Positions 20,401 to 28,779 of a DNA stretch of 64,000 bases are shown here, piece by piece; position 1 is the stretch's first letter, and each line of letters opens with the position of its first letter. The translations under genes and the position numbers were made by a program. The notes beneath the pieces are model-generated. The model was not told the DNA's origin, did not search any database, and worked only from the letters and a program-made list of their open reading frames with translations. The stretch comes from Spirosoma telluris (GTDB lineage Bacteria > Bacteroidota > Bacteroidia > Cytophagales > Spirosomataceae), in assembly GCA_003259005.1 (NCBI GenBank), contig QLII01000001.1, positions 7,555,001 through 7,619,000 on the forward strand, in the 5' to 3' direction.

Positions 20401-22829
20401 CACAACAGGTGCAGGTCCGGAAATCCATGGTCGTTTATCTCGGGAGTGATCCCAATACCCGCCTGGTTCAACATCCACTCTTACAAACCCTGATGCAAAC
20501 GCGGGCACCGGGTCAGGTTGCTACGAATGGGTTTCTGCTGACGCCGTCACTTGAGCATGCAACGGCGGCCTCCATCTTGCGGGCTGGTTATGAACAGTAT
20601 GTTCAGGAGCAGAGTACAGAAGCACACCCGTTGGCCGTTAATCTTAACTCGATTCGTACAGATCAGGCCCTTACGTTACTAAAGGGGTTGCTGGCCGGGC
20701 ACTCTCTCAATGAACAAATTGGCTACTTTATCGAGCGGAAGATGTATGAGATTCCTATCCTTGCCGCTCTGGTGCCTATAATTCGTCAGACATTTCCGTT
20801 GCGCGTTGAAACCGAGGAACTGGCTGATGGAAAACAGCAATTGAGTAAGGATGATAAAACGGCTAACCTGGCGTTGCTGCTGGATGGATTAGACCTGCTA
20901 CAGGAAAAACGCAAAGCAGAGTCTGCGCCGGGTGCTGGGCCGAAGTGGACAACTTTGCTTACGCAACGATTTCCTGTTCAGCAATTGCGGCTGGCCTTTC
21001 TGAGCGTTGTTGAGCAGGCCGGGCAGCTATTCGATGCCGTGAGCGATCTTACCCTGGCCGAAAGCATTTTTCAAACGGTAAAAGGCAATCCAGAACGGGC
21101 AGCGGCTACCCTCAGGACCGTTAGCGAAGGTGCGCTGACGAACTTGCCGGAAATTACGCAGATCTCCGGCGACACTCAGGTATTAACGCATCGGGTTGGG
21201 TTCGTGTTAACCCCAGCCGCAACCAACTCTGCTGTTTGGCCCACAGGGGGGCAACCACTTTCCGCAGGAGCTACGCTATCGTCAACCCTGAATCGCTGGT
21301 TAGCTGATCAACTGCCTGCCCCCGACCGGATTTTTGCTTCTGTTACGTCTGAAGATGGCACATCTGTAAAAATCAGCCTGGCAACGCTAGGGTTACAGCC
21401 TATTGATCTGGTAACGTTTTTGCAAAAAACAGGCGGCAAGCCAGAGAATAGCTTGCTGACTTTTTTAGTTGCCAGAGCGGGTCGAGTTGCAATAGGAGCT
21501 GAATCGAATACCTTACTCGGTGTTGATTTCAGTCGGAATGATGACTTTAAACAAACGGAGTTTTCAGTTCGGGAACTGTTGTCAGTCGTGAGCTGCCTGA
21601 CGCAATTACTCCAGAAAAGCCGACCGATGATGCCCGAAGACTGGACGTTACCTGTACAGGCTACCGGCGTATCAACTGCAGCACTTACCAATGACACCCT
21701 GCTTCAGGCAGTCACTCAACTAGCCAATACAACGGCAACTGGACCCGTACCAACTTTCCTGGCAAAACTGGTTCAGGCGACTATCCGCCTTCGCGAAAAC
21801 CCTCCGCTTGGCATTAACACCACCACTGCTGAAGTTGCTTATGCGGGCTTATATGAGCTTATACCCCAGGCGTGGTTGCTGGGAATGTGGGATGCTTCGC
21901 CTGTTTGCCCGCCCGAGTGTACGGCTGAACATACTGCGCTGCTGCTCGATCAGGCCGACCATATTGCCCAGACATTGCAATCCCGGCTGGATCAGTCGGC
22001 AAAGCTACTAGCTGATCTTCAGTCCAATACGTCTCTTGATTCCAGAGGGCAGTTTGAGCAGTTAGTTCAGGTGGCCCGACTAGTTGCCGGTGATGATCTG
22101 ATCGTCCTGCCTCAATTTACGCTTCCTAATCAGCCCGATATTCAGGCGACCCTAAACGATACGACCCTGCTTCAACAGGCCGGTGAATTTGGGGTCGAGG
22201 AATGGTTGCAGGGCGTTGCAGTCGTACGGGAGACCCCTCGGCAGTATCAGATGCTCTGTAATCTGCGGGAAGCACTATCGGCTCCGGCGGCAAGTCGTTC
22301 GTTACGTATTCTGCAACTGCCGTTTCTGGCCGAAGGCGGAAATAGTTGGGTTGGCGCTCGATTGCCAGCGGGCTTTATCGTACCCGAAAACGTTGTTTCA
22401 CTGGCACTTGAGTTGCCCGGTAGCTTTGTGCCAACCCAGCTTGTGTCCGGTATGTTGCTGGATACCTGGCGGGAGAAAATACCGCAGGCCGATTTGACGG
22501 CTGGCCTTTCGATCAACTATGACCAGCCTAATAACGAAGCACCCCAAACGTTGCTACTGGCTGTTGCACCAGACCAAAGCGGGCAATGGCAATTGAATTC
22601 ACTGTTCGGAGCGGTGATTGAAACGATTGATCTGGCTCGTAAACGACTTGTTGATTCGGAAATGATCCAGGCTACCTGGCTCAACCAGTTTCTGCCCGCA
22701 GTAGTAGCGCCGGTCGATCCGAAAAACAACACGCCAGACCTGAATTTTCAGGTGGCTGGGCCCTTTATTCGCCCGGATGTTATAGCCCCTGGGGGACCTG
22801 GACATGTGGGGCCACTCGTTACTCGTTGA
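17445..22829 (+). CDS. Conserved uncharacterised giant protein (1794 residues) of the cluster
   Basis: An unbroken 5.4-kb frame. Residues 1-95 are heptad-rich and likely coiled coil (LQLKEREIAAFL, LQQAASNLETARKTF). A segment LLPLRIQTRF at about 123-132 is followed by ELLIRFFPDDIFLQTHE, then near 520-580 by ALWPGTMGYFLDN and GRGLLPPFRVGKQPYGIIPT. The rest alternates helical and beta stretches with no hydrophobic transmembrane run, signal peptide, Walker motif or protease motif. The PDDI and RVGKQPYG blocks recur in unnamed large proteins of other phyla that I recall alongside homologues of the flanking genes. Its size and lack of catalytic signatures suggest a structural or scaffold role; that is inference. 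Confidence 0.65.
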   Translation: MSDFKQLQGNYLAAKQAFTAASRKEYLSRQQLQLKEREIAAFLTAERLPTLPAGHPLATDLATLQQVLTLDQAGLQQAASNLETARKTFQDGAEETPGAPGTIADVPIGNALANLPATIPILLLPLRIQTRFRTVKHIARNIPPELLVDVNKLTNPLLKTQIRSLLPSLVPKADPLAGVSSQAYLLSNIGTPAARALITSLNTNGPFGFGVAPRRWQKVEDTYELLIRFFPDDIFLQTHETALTEAEQQAGQTFWQAMLNATREQQLNAWQNLQTTFSPTRSAWIARMMRPTNFPDGQLPVGEVLHFPTVDQKADAWTLPAQTELLPERLSVRMVFKSGSGRQAIGKPIPDFLQLGFDPAETNDQAFAEKGQGLDLPPAIRWLTDFSEAEKVGMAIRISLSAAEFSAGITQLFVLGVKTGADPSEGARLITMLFQNHQFKSNGMAFLPQGTPTNNLPGQPSGFNADGLPAAVTFANEFPVTPNQDPQSDGHRLAAALGLPVNTFDRIVHADRREGEEALLMNRALWPGTMGYFLDNLMRPAITDADIGIAKSFFQNYVTGRGLLPPFRVGKQPYGIIPTTSWLEWKPDATTSADEIRFVQFLKKLDQQWSQLMGQVKTVKKIFDPTSTASQEDQNRDFRQLLSAQASSTRFFRRLIAGEYLLWNLNTNVEPAAGVNTTGIKTNPRAYLSLLQGANGWGETLTKKPRMLGKFLENDPYKLTDFLYDTLAGTNLTNADGANYLFLLLNASVEQLRDRAFGDDLGKFVTQASSKLLFNLARFALLQDWITAATALVQKENARISAFAQLDFELEYLTADVKPSPEHLDLFAGMFTSDFDTRKNKWAFLAEKLASGVTAGDTIKSQLGTTVPADSPVRRVQDTRAALTQLAAIPDERLERLMTEHIDLCSFRLDAWLQGLPLKRLADQRGTDASKTGLFIGAYGYIENLIPSADSWVDIEEVASPVVAPPNAAPDRVVMPVFDFSPYTAAQQVQVRKSMVVYLGSDPNTRLVQHPLLQTLMQTRAPGQVATNGFLLTPSLEHATAASILRAGYEQYVQEQSTEAHPLAVNLNSIRTDQALTLLKGLLAGHSLNEQIGYFIERKMYEIPILAALVPIIRQTFPLRVETEELADGKQQLSKDDKTANLALLLDGLDLLQEKRKAESAPGAGPKWTTLLTQRFPVQQLRLAFLSVVEQAGQLFDAVSDLTLAESIFQTVKGNPERAAATLRTVSEGALTNLPEITQISGDTQVLTHRVGFVLTPAATNSAVWPTGGQPLSAGATLSSTLNRWLADQLPAPDRIFASVTSEDGTSVKISLATLGLQPIDLVTFLQKTGGKPENSLLTFLVARAGRVAIGAESNTLLGVDFSRNDDFKQTEFSVRELLSVVSCLTQLLQKSRPMMPEDWTLPVQATGVSTAALTNDTLLQAVTQLANTTATGPVPTFLAKLVQATIRLRENPPLGINTTTAEVAYAGLYELIPQAWLLGMWDASPVCPPECTAEHTALLLDQADHIAQTLQSRLDQSAKLLADLQSNTSLDSRGQFEQLVQVARLVAGDDLIVLPQFTLPNQPDIQATLNDTTLLQQAGEFGVEEWLQGVAVVRETPRQYQMLCNLREALSAPAASRSLRILQLPFLAEGGNSWVGARLPAGFIVPENVVSLALELPGSFVPTQLVSGMLLDTWREKIPQADLTAGLSINYDQPNNEAPQTLLLAVAPDQSGQWQLNSLFGAVIETIDLARKRLVDSEMIQATWLNQFLPAVVAPVDPKNNTPDLNFQVAGPFIRPDVIAPGGPGHVGPLVTR

Positions 22830-22856
22830 TCATACACACTGAACTGTACTTATTGT

Positions 22857-24653
22857 ATGGAACCGTCAATCTTAATGTGGAATCGGCTTGAGCCGTCTAT
22901 TCACAATGAATCTCAACTGGAAAACGCGTTGCGGTTTGAAGTTCGTGACCCGCTCTGGATGTTAGCACGCCAATGGCAATTTGGCGAGCTAACGGGTGAA
23001 GATGCGGGTACAGCGGCCTTTAGCCGAGTGTTCAGGCAGCAGACCCCCGTACAGCTTATTGGATCGGCAGCTACGCAACCCCTGGCGTTTGACTACGCAA
23101 AAACACCCTTTGAGGTACCTGTTGAACATGTACTGGTGGTTCCCGATCTGCATTTACGCCTTGAAATGGGACGGCACTGGCTTCGCTTGTTGAAAAAACG
23201 GTTGCCTGCTGCCAAGGCGCAGCAGTACAGTACGGCCTTTAAGAAAAATACAAAGTTTATGTTTGCGGCACCTGACTCCAGCGACCGCGTTGATAATTTT
23301 CGGCAGGCCCATCTGATGAGCGATGAAGCCTTGCGGCTTACACTGGAAACCATCGCCGGAGGCCGTATGCTCGATGGATTTGCGCTGTATAAAGCGCTCA
23401 AGTCGGGCTTAAAAGCCTCGTCGTTTAGTCAGCCAGATGCTACGGTCGATGCGGTTGGGCAGGAATTTGTGCAGTGGTTTGAGCGAACCTATAGTCAGTT
23501 TGCCGATACACCGAACACCTGGCATCCTCAGCATATGGAATATCAGCCGCAATTGGCCTTTCAGGACAGCCAATCGGCTGTGCATATTCTGAAAAAGGAT
23601 GAGTATTATGGTGATGGGATTAGTTGGCATGGGTTCGAATCACAGGCTACCTGGAACGATCAGCCAATGGTTCCGTTACCACCCGCCGTTGTTCAGTCGT
23701 CCAGCGAAACGATTATTCCGGCCAATGTTCGCTTTCGGGGTATGCCGTCCACCCGCTTGTGGGAGATGGAAGATGCGCAGGTGGATTTTGGATCAATCCG
23801 GGCGGCATCGACCGATCTGAGTAAGATGATCTTCGCCGAATTTAGTCTGATCTTTGGGAACGATTGGCTAGTGGCTCCGTTGCGGGTTACGGGCGGTAGC
23901 CTCTGCCGAGTTGCTGGTCTGGCAATTACGGATGTGTTTGGTCGTCAGCAGGCTCTGGACGAAATAAAGCCTGATGCAAACTGGGCTCTTTTTCAAATGC
24001 CGACCCTGAATCAACAGGAAGACGGATGGTTGTTCTTTGCTCATGGCGACGAACTGGCCCAGGAAAGCGGACCTATCGAAAAAGTTTCGTTCCGTCGTGA
24101 TGAGATGGCTAACCTCGTATGGGGAATTGAAGAAATCGTATCGGACCCCGGCGGTGGCGGCCGTGACGGTGAGCGACTGGCCAGTCAGGTTAGGCAATGG
24201 CTTGAGAATCTGGATCAACCTGTACAGAGTCCGTCTGGCCAGTCATCGGCCGAGGGTTGGGTCTATAAAGCCGGAACCTCAATGCCCGAAAATCGAATTC
24301 CCTTTATTCCCGTTGCCAGCGGTTCATCACAAAATCTGGGCCACCGACAGGTAGTATTACAACGGGCCGCACTGCCCCGGATTTCGGATGAATTTGAGCC
24401 GGTACGCGTTAGGCCCCGAACCAGCATTTTGGGGAATATAGGTCAGCCAGAAAATGAAAAACTTGCTCCATTTTTCCTGTTTGAAGAAGAAGTACCGCGT
24501 TCGGGTGCCGAAGTGCAGTTGGTCTGGAAACGTACCCGATGGCTAGGTGGTAGTACGCATACCTGGCTGGCCTATAAAAAGACAATTGGCAAAGGAGAAC
24601 TTGACTCGAATTTTAAATACGATGTTTTACGCCGATCGGCAACATCAGGCTAG
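22857..24653 (+). CDS. Conserved uncharacterised 598-residue protein, last gene of the cluster
   Basis: The N terminus contains RLEPSIHNESQLENALRFEV and then DPLWMLARQWQFGELTGEDA at residues 31-50, a block rich in aromatic and acidic residues that I recognise as a hallmark of an unnamed family co-occurring with the preceding two proteins. Further on are RFRGMPSTRLWEMEDAQVDF (about 292-311) and LIFGNDWLVAPLRVTGGS. There is no signal peptide, transmembrane segment or known enzyme motif. It starts 27 bases after the 1794-residue gene and is followed by a strong terminator, so it closes the transcription unit. Function unknown. Confidence 0.65.
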   Translation: MEPSILMWNRLEPSIHNESQLENALRFEVRDPLWMLARQWQFGELTGEDAGTAAFSRVFRQQTPVQLIGSAATQPLAFDYAKTPFEVPVEHVLVVPDLHLRLEMGRHWLRLLKKRLPAAKAQQYSTAFKKNTKFMFAAPDSSDRVDNFRQAHLMSDEALRLTLETIAGGRMLDGFALYKALKSGLKASSFSQPDATVDAVGQEFVQWFERTYSQFADTPNTWHPQHMEYQPQLAFQDSQSAVHILKKDEYYGDGISWHGFESQATWNDQPMVPLPPAVVQSSSETIIPANVRFRGMPSTRLWEMEDAQVDFGSIRAASTDLSKMIFAEFSLIFGNDWLVAPLRVTGGSLCRVAGLAITDVFGRQQALDEIKPDANWALFQMPTLNQQEDGWLFFAHGDELAQESGPIEKVSFRRDEMANLVWGIEEIVSDPGGGGRDGERLASQVRQWLENLDQPVQSPSGQSSAEGWVYKAGTSMPENRIPFIPVASGSSQNLGHRQVVLQRAALPRISDEFEPVRVRPRTSILGNIGQPENEKLAPFFLFEEEVPRSGAEVQLVWKRTRWLGGSTHTWLAYKKTIGKGELDSNFKYDVLRRSATSG

Positions 24654-24683
24654 TAGTGTCGACCGGGACGGTCGGCACTACAC

Positions 24684-24722
24684 AAAAAAGCGCATTCGAC
24701 TGCGGTTCGAATGCGCTTTTTT
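24684..24722. terminator. Bidirectional terminator at the end of the large-protein cluster
   Basis: A perfect stem AAAAAAGCGCATTCGA / TCGAATGCGCTTTTTT (loop of about seven bases) with A and T runs on both sides, between convergent genes ending at 24653 (plus) and 24739 (minus). Confidence 0.9.
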
Positions 24723-24738
24723 GATAGGTAATTGAGCG

Positions 24739-25683
24739 TTAATCTAAGCCTTCAGCTTCTATGGGCTTCATACGCTCGCGGGCAATTTCGGCCTGATGCG
24801 GCTCCTGGGTTTCAACCGGCCCTGCCAGTACTTCGGCCTCTGCATCATACACGACAAAGTTGTCATAGTCATGAAATTTGCCTTTCGGGAGCCAGTAGGC
24901 CAGCAAGCCGGTGTAGACAGCAGCTAAAGCAGCGGCAGTCCAACCCACAATAGGCTCTTTCTCTCGCTGACGGCTGGCAATACCGGCAAAACCGGCCACA
25001 AAGGGAACCATATACCAGGGGTCGTTTAGCCGATTGGCAATAACATACCCGACACCAGCTGTGGCGGCCAAAATACCTGCTGAAATAGGCTCATCACGTT
25101 CTTCATCAGGCTCCCAGGCATTTAGTGTAAGTATCGTGTTTGGTGTACCAACCACGGTTGCGGCTGTGAGCCAGCCCGCATACAGACTTACCGGAATCCG
25201 GAGGTATTTCTCGGGCGAGGGTACATCGGTTTTCCCGATTTCCAGGCTTTGGTGCAGCGCTATGGCCGCGGGTAAATTAAACTTAGTGGTGAGATCAGAG
25301 ATGACAATACTTCGTGGATCATTTTGCGAGAAAAACTTCCCGAAAATGGCGTTCAGTGTCCAGCTCGTCCACCACCAGGGCAACGCCTTTTCGTAACGCG
25401 GGTTATTTTCCTGCGAGGGCAACGCCTGATGTACCAGCAGCGAAGTTAGACCCGTGTAAATGGTTGACCAGACCACACCAAATGCCCATCCGGCCGGAAC
25501 GAGCATGTTTTTCTCAAAAACGTTCTGATACTCGGTTGGTACGTCATATTCGTATTCCGAACCTCCCTGCTCTTCGTCATTTTTGCTTTGTTGCCGTGAC
25601 CGACTGCTCGATACGGTTGTATAAATAATGCTGCCAATGGCAAAGGCAGCGGTGGCAATTCGCCAAAATGATGAGTTTTTCAT
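24739..25683 (-). CDS. TspO/MBR-like multi-span membrane protein
   Basis: A 314-residue protein with an N-terminal hydrophobic segment, a short acidic linker rich in glutamate, then several membrane helices. The segments VPAGWAFGVVWSTIYTGL, WWWTSWTLNAIFGKFF and IPVSLYAGWLTAATVV resemble the five-helix TspO/MBR (tryptophan-rich sensory) fold, which has 'P-GW-F--VW-ILY' and 'YxxWxxxAT' at these points. The residual tail (about 270-314) is soluble and acidic. Related proteins bind porphyrins or are described only as tryptophan-rich proteins; no role is shown here. The gene lies four bases after an SDR gene on the same strand and is probably co-transcribed with it. Confidence 0.55.
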   Translation of the reverse strand: MKNSSFWRIATAAFAIGSIIYTTVSSSRSRQQSKNDEEQGGSEYEYDVPTEYQNVFEKNMLVPAGWAFGVVWSTIYTGLTSLLVHQALPSQENNPRYEKALPWWWTSWTLNAIFGKFFSQNDPRSIVISDLTTKFNLPAAIALHQSLEIGKTDVPSPEKYLRIPVSLYAGWLTAATVVGTPNTILTLNAWEPDEERDEPISAGILAATAGVGYVIANRLNDPWYMVPFVAGFAGIASRQREKEPIVGWTAAALAAVYTGLLAYWLPKGKFHDYDNFVVYDAEAEVLAGPVETQEPHQAEIARERMKPIEAEGLD

Positions 25684-25687
25684 GATT

Positions 25688-26770
25688 TTAGGCAGCTATT
25701 TCTTCTTCGACATCCTCCGTTTTAGCAACAATCTGCTCGGCTTTAGCCTTCGTGTTCTGATACGCATCAACCACCGTTTCTACGACCGTATCCAGCACAG
25801 ACGATAACGTATCTGACAGGCTATTTCCTGCTGATTTTACTTTATATCGGTACTTGGCCTTCTGAAAATCGCTGGTGTTCTTGTAACCTATTGTCAGGGC
25901 AATTCCGGCGATAACGGCTATGCCAAATCCAATTCCCCAGGCCAGCGAAATCGTGGGTTCTTTTTCTTCAGGCTCTGGCTTTTGTGACATCTTGTCGCGC
26001 ATGACAGCCGCCAGCGTTTCCTGAGGAGCCACATACGATAGTACTTCGTAGGACTTATTTTTGAAACCACCGGGAACGACTTTGGACTTGCCTGCCATCA
26101 GCGCGTCGTAGCCTGCTTTGGCAACCATAACCGGGTCCTGAACTTCATCGGTAACTTTAGTATTTTCAGCACCAGCTTTATTGAAAAAATCGGTGTCCGT
26201 CGCATTAGGCAGCAGGGCCGTAATGGTCACATTGGTGTCTTTCAGTTCGTTGATGAGCGACTGGGTGAAGTTGTAGACATAGGCTTTTGTTCCGGCATAA
26301 ACGGCCATTAGCGGAGTGGGCGTGATGGACAATAAGGAAGCCAGATTCAGAATTTTGCCCTCATTGCGTGCAAGCATGTCATACAAAAACAGCTTGGTCA
26401 TCTGGGTGACTGTCAGGACGTTGAGGTGAATCATTGCCTTTTCACGCTCCCAATCGGTGTCGGTAGCAAAGAGGCCATAGAGTCCTACACCTGCATCGTT
26501 GACCAGCACATCGACTGTAATGTCTTTTGCCTTGACCTGATTATAAACATCCTGAGCCGCATCTTCCGTAGCCAGATCTTTTCCGATAACGGTGATTTCC
26601 TGTGTGCCGTAGTTACTTTTAAAAACCTCGGCCAGTCGGTCCAACTTATCATCGCTTCGGGCCACCAGCACTAAATTATAGCCATCCTGAGCAAACAGTT
26701 TGGCAAGCTCCTGACCGATACCACTAGAGGCACCTGTAATCAGCGCGGTTTTTCCTGTTCCTGTGTTCAT
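25688..26770 (-). CDS. Short-chain dehydrogenase/reductase with C-terminal membrane anchor
   Basis: The N terminus carries the Rossmann dinucleotide motif TGASSGIG (about 13-20), followed by VNDAGVG and the catalytic YAGTK pattern with an upstream serine (LASLLSITPTP). This is a DltE-like NAD(P)-dependent SDR domain in residues 1-255. It is longer than usual at 360 residues: a segment ISLAWGIGFGIAVIAGIAL (about 274-292) is a likely transmembrane helix, and a charged, helical and glutamate-rich tail follows. It precedes a TspO-like membrane protein by four bases, so the two may act together at the membrane. Substrate unknown. Confidence 0.85.
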   Translation of the reverse strand: MNTGTGKTALITGASSGIGQELAKLFAQDGYNLVLVARSDDKLDRLAEVFKSNYGTQEITVIGKDLATEDAAQDVYNQVKAKDITVDVLVNDAGVGLYGLFATDTDWEREKAMIHLNVLTVTQMTKLFLYDMLARNEGKILNLASLLSITPTPLMAVYAGTKAYVYNFTQSLINELKDTNVTITALLPNATDTDFFNKAGAENTKVTDEVQDPVMVAKAGYDALMAGKSKVVPGGFKNKSYEVLSYVAPQETLAAVMRDKMSQKPEPEEKEPTISLAWGIGFGIAVIAGIALTIGYKNTSDFQKAKYRYKVKSAGNSLSDTLSSVLDTVVETVVDAYQNTKAKAEQIVAKTEDVEEEIAA

Positions 26771-26874
26771 ACCGATTAATTAGTTCGTTACTAAACGTTA
26801 TGAACTGTGTCTACCAGAAGTTGTTTAGAGAAATTTGATAGATTTTATGGTGGCAACTATCATCTATTATAAAA

Positions 26875-26970
26875 ATAGATTCTATTGTTTCTATGGATTC
26901 TTTTGATACTAGAGGTCTGACTATCAGGCATTATAGTATCAAAAGAATCCATAGAAACAATAGAATCTAT
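26875..26970. repeat. Perfect 37-bp inverted repeat, intergenic, shared family with 57549-57656
   Basis: Arms 26875-26911 and 26934-26970 are exact reverse complements around a 22-base loop. Bases 26940-26969 recur at 57613-57642 with one mismatch in 30. No GC-rich core or T run, so it is not a standard terminator. It sits between the SDR start and the end of the DUF937-OmpA gene. Confidence 0.9.
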
Positions 26971-27016
26971 AGAACCAAAATTGGAAGAGCACGAGTCGAT
27001 TCTTGCTATAAGAACC

Positions 27017-28353
27017 TTATTTTACGACCACTTTGAGGTCAATTTTTCGCAGCGTTGGTTTTGCAATGCCAGACGTATCGTTTTTGGCCACACCTGTACC
27101 GCGCCCGATGGCATCGATTCGAACAAAATCAATCCCGGATGCCATTAATTGCTGCTTAATCTGATTTACCCGCTTGAACGACAGGCTTTTGTTTGTCAGA
27201 TCACCTTTGGCATCATTGGCATAACCTACAAGCTGTATTTGTAAGCGAGGATAGGTTTTGAGAATGGTAGACAATTCAGTAATGGTAGCCTGCGCTCCGG
27301 CTGCCATGGATAATGAACCCGGCTGGAAGGTTATACCGGTTAGTGGGAATATACGCCCTTTAGGAAGGGCAGCATTGCCCAGATAAGGTGTCATTTGCTG
27401 AGTCAGCCCCCCTGCTGTTGGTGCGGGAGCAGCAGTTGTTAAACTGGCTGTCGTTGTAGGTGTTGCCGAAGATGGCTTGGGCACAGCTTTGACAGTTGTG
27501 TCTTTAGGGACAGCTAATGACCGCGCAACGGTATCTGTCTGAATAGTATCTGATGCTATAGTTGTCACATCTGTGGCTTCTTCTTCCCACTCGAATACTT
27601 TTGCGTATTTTGATACAGGTAATAACCACCAACTGCAAGCGCCACTGCTATTAGCGCACCTACGCCCCACTTGGTTAACGTTTCGTTTTCAGAGTCAGAA
27701 TCATCGGCGGGTTCATAGCTGATTACCGGGCGGGTAGCTGTCGTTGTCGAGCGACCCGACGATTCAGTAGTTGATCGGCGGGCGGGCATGGCCAGACCGG
27801 CTACTACTTGATGCAAGCCAACTTTCTCAACTAACTGTGGCATGAAATCCTCGGGGACCGCATTAACAAAGGCATCCCGCTCGCCAAACAGCGAAGCCGC
27901 GAGGGCATCGGCATCTAGTTTTTGGTCTTTCACCTGTTTCCCCAGCACCTGTAGAACTATGGTAGTTATTAGCCCTAATAAGGCAATCGCCGACGAGTTA
28001 CGAATACCGGCATAGCCCGAAATCATACTACCAATCGAACTTTTCATGGCAGGTAGCAAGTGACTGATCACATCGTTACCCTGCGTAATAATCGTGTTCG
28101 TCAGGGCCGGATCACGAAGCACGGTCATCAGATTTTCGGTCAATGTACCATCGTACTTACCTTTCTGAATATGGTTATAGAGCTGATTGACGCCAATTTC
28201 ACTGGTTGTGCGCTTCATCAGTCCCCCTACAATGGTATAGATAAGCCCATTAACGGCTTTACTGGTTTTTTCGGTGGGCTCGTCGATATACGTAGCAATA
28301 CGTGACAGGACGTCCGAGTTTAATACATTCGTTAGATTGGCAAATAAATTCAT
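27017..28353 (-). CDS. DUF937 and OmpA-like domain fusion protein (one apparent frameshift)
   Basis: After repair the product is 445 residues. The N-terminal part (1-195) has DUF937 features: paired repeats with LYNHIQKGKYDG and a later LLGLITTIVLQVLGKQV and ALAASLFGERDAF. A low-complexity Ser/Thr linker leads to a transmembrane helix (VGALIAVALAVGGYYLY, about 232-248), another Thr/Ala/Pro-rich linker, and a C-terminal OmpA/MotB-type peptidoglycan-binding domain (FQPGSLSMAAGAQ, LVGYANDAKGD, SLSFKRVNQIKQQL). It could tether the envelope to peptidoglycan. The frame is lost in a CCC run at 27586-27588 (GGG on the coding strand); one added base gives SSGEEEATDV and joins the two parts at full length. 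Confidence 0.8.
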
Positions 28354-28506
28354 ATAAGCAGTTGACTCAATCAGGCAGTAAATAGGTACTTACTCCTTAC
28401 ATCACATCCTAAACCGGGCATATAAGTACCGTAGAAATTCACACAGGGGATAAAATTAGGCAAGGTTTAGCAAAGGTCGCACATGACCGAATAATAAAAT
28501 CCTGAT

Positions 28507-28695
28507 TTATCGCTTGGGTAACCTTTCGATAACTTCCTGATATTCCGTCTCAACAGCCCGAAGCCGCTCCTGACAGAAGGTGATTAGCTCTGCCGCCAGC
28601 CTGATTTTGCCCGGCAATTCATCAAGGGGCACTTCATCATTCTCTATTTCATCGACCAGCGTAGTGAGTTGGTCATAAGCTTCCTGGTAAGTCAT
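28507..28695 (-). CDS. xseB: Exodeoxyribonuclease VII small subunit
   Basis: Sixty-two residues, starting MTYQEAYDQLTTLVDEIEND and containing the family pattern 'L..i...le.gevpLdel' and FCQERLRAVE. This is the usual short helical hairpin that binds repeatedly to XseA in the ExoVII complex, which degrades single-stranded DNA from both ends. It lies downstream of xseA on the same strand, separated by a palindromic spacer. Length is normal. Confidence 0.9.
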   Translation of the reverse strand: MTYQEAYDQLTTLVDEIENDEVPLDELPGKIRLAAELITFCQERLRAVETEYQEVIERLPKR

Positions 28696-28714
28696 AGTCA
28701 GTCGATAGTCAGGC

Positions 28715-28779
28715 AGTCGTCAGTCAATAGTCGTTAGTAAGGTATCAGGTATAGGACTGACAACTATTGACTGACGACT
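28715..28779. repeat. Imperfect palindrome between xseA and xseB; one arm is the xseA coding end
   Basis: Arms 28715-28738 and 28756-28779 match at 22 of 24 positions. The right arm overlaps the last codons and stop of xseA (stop at 28764-28766). Confidence 0.8.

Noticed and set aside
8026-24653. Contractile injection system or type VI secretion
   Set aside because: No sheath, tube, baseplate, spike or AAA+ ATPase sequence is present in or near the cluster.
26771-27016. Insertion sequence around the 37-bp palindrome
   Set aside because: No transposase frame and no flanking target duplication are visible; it is kept as a repeat only.
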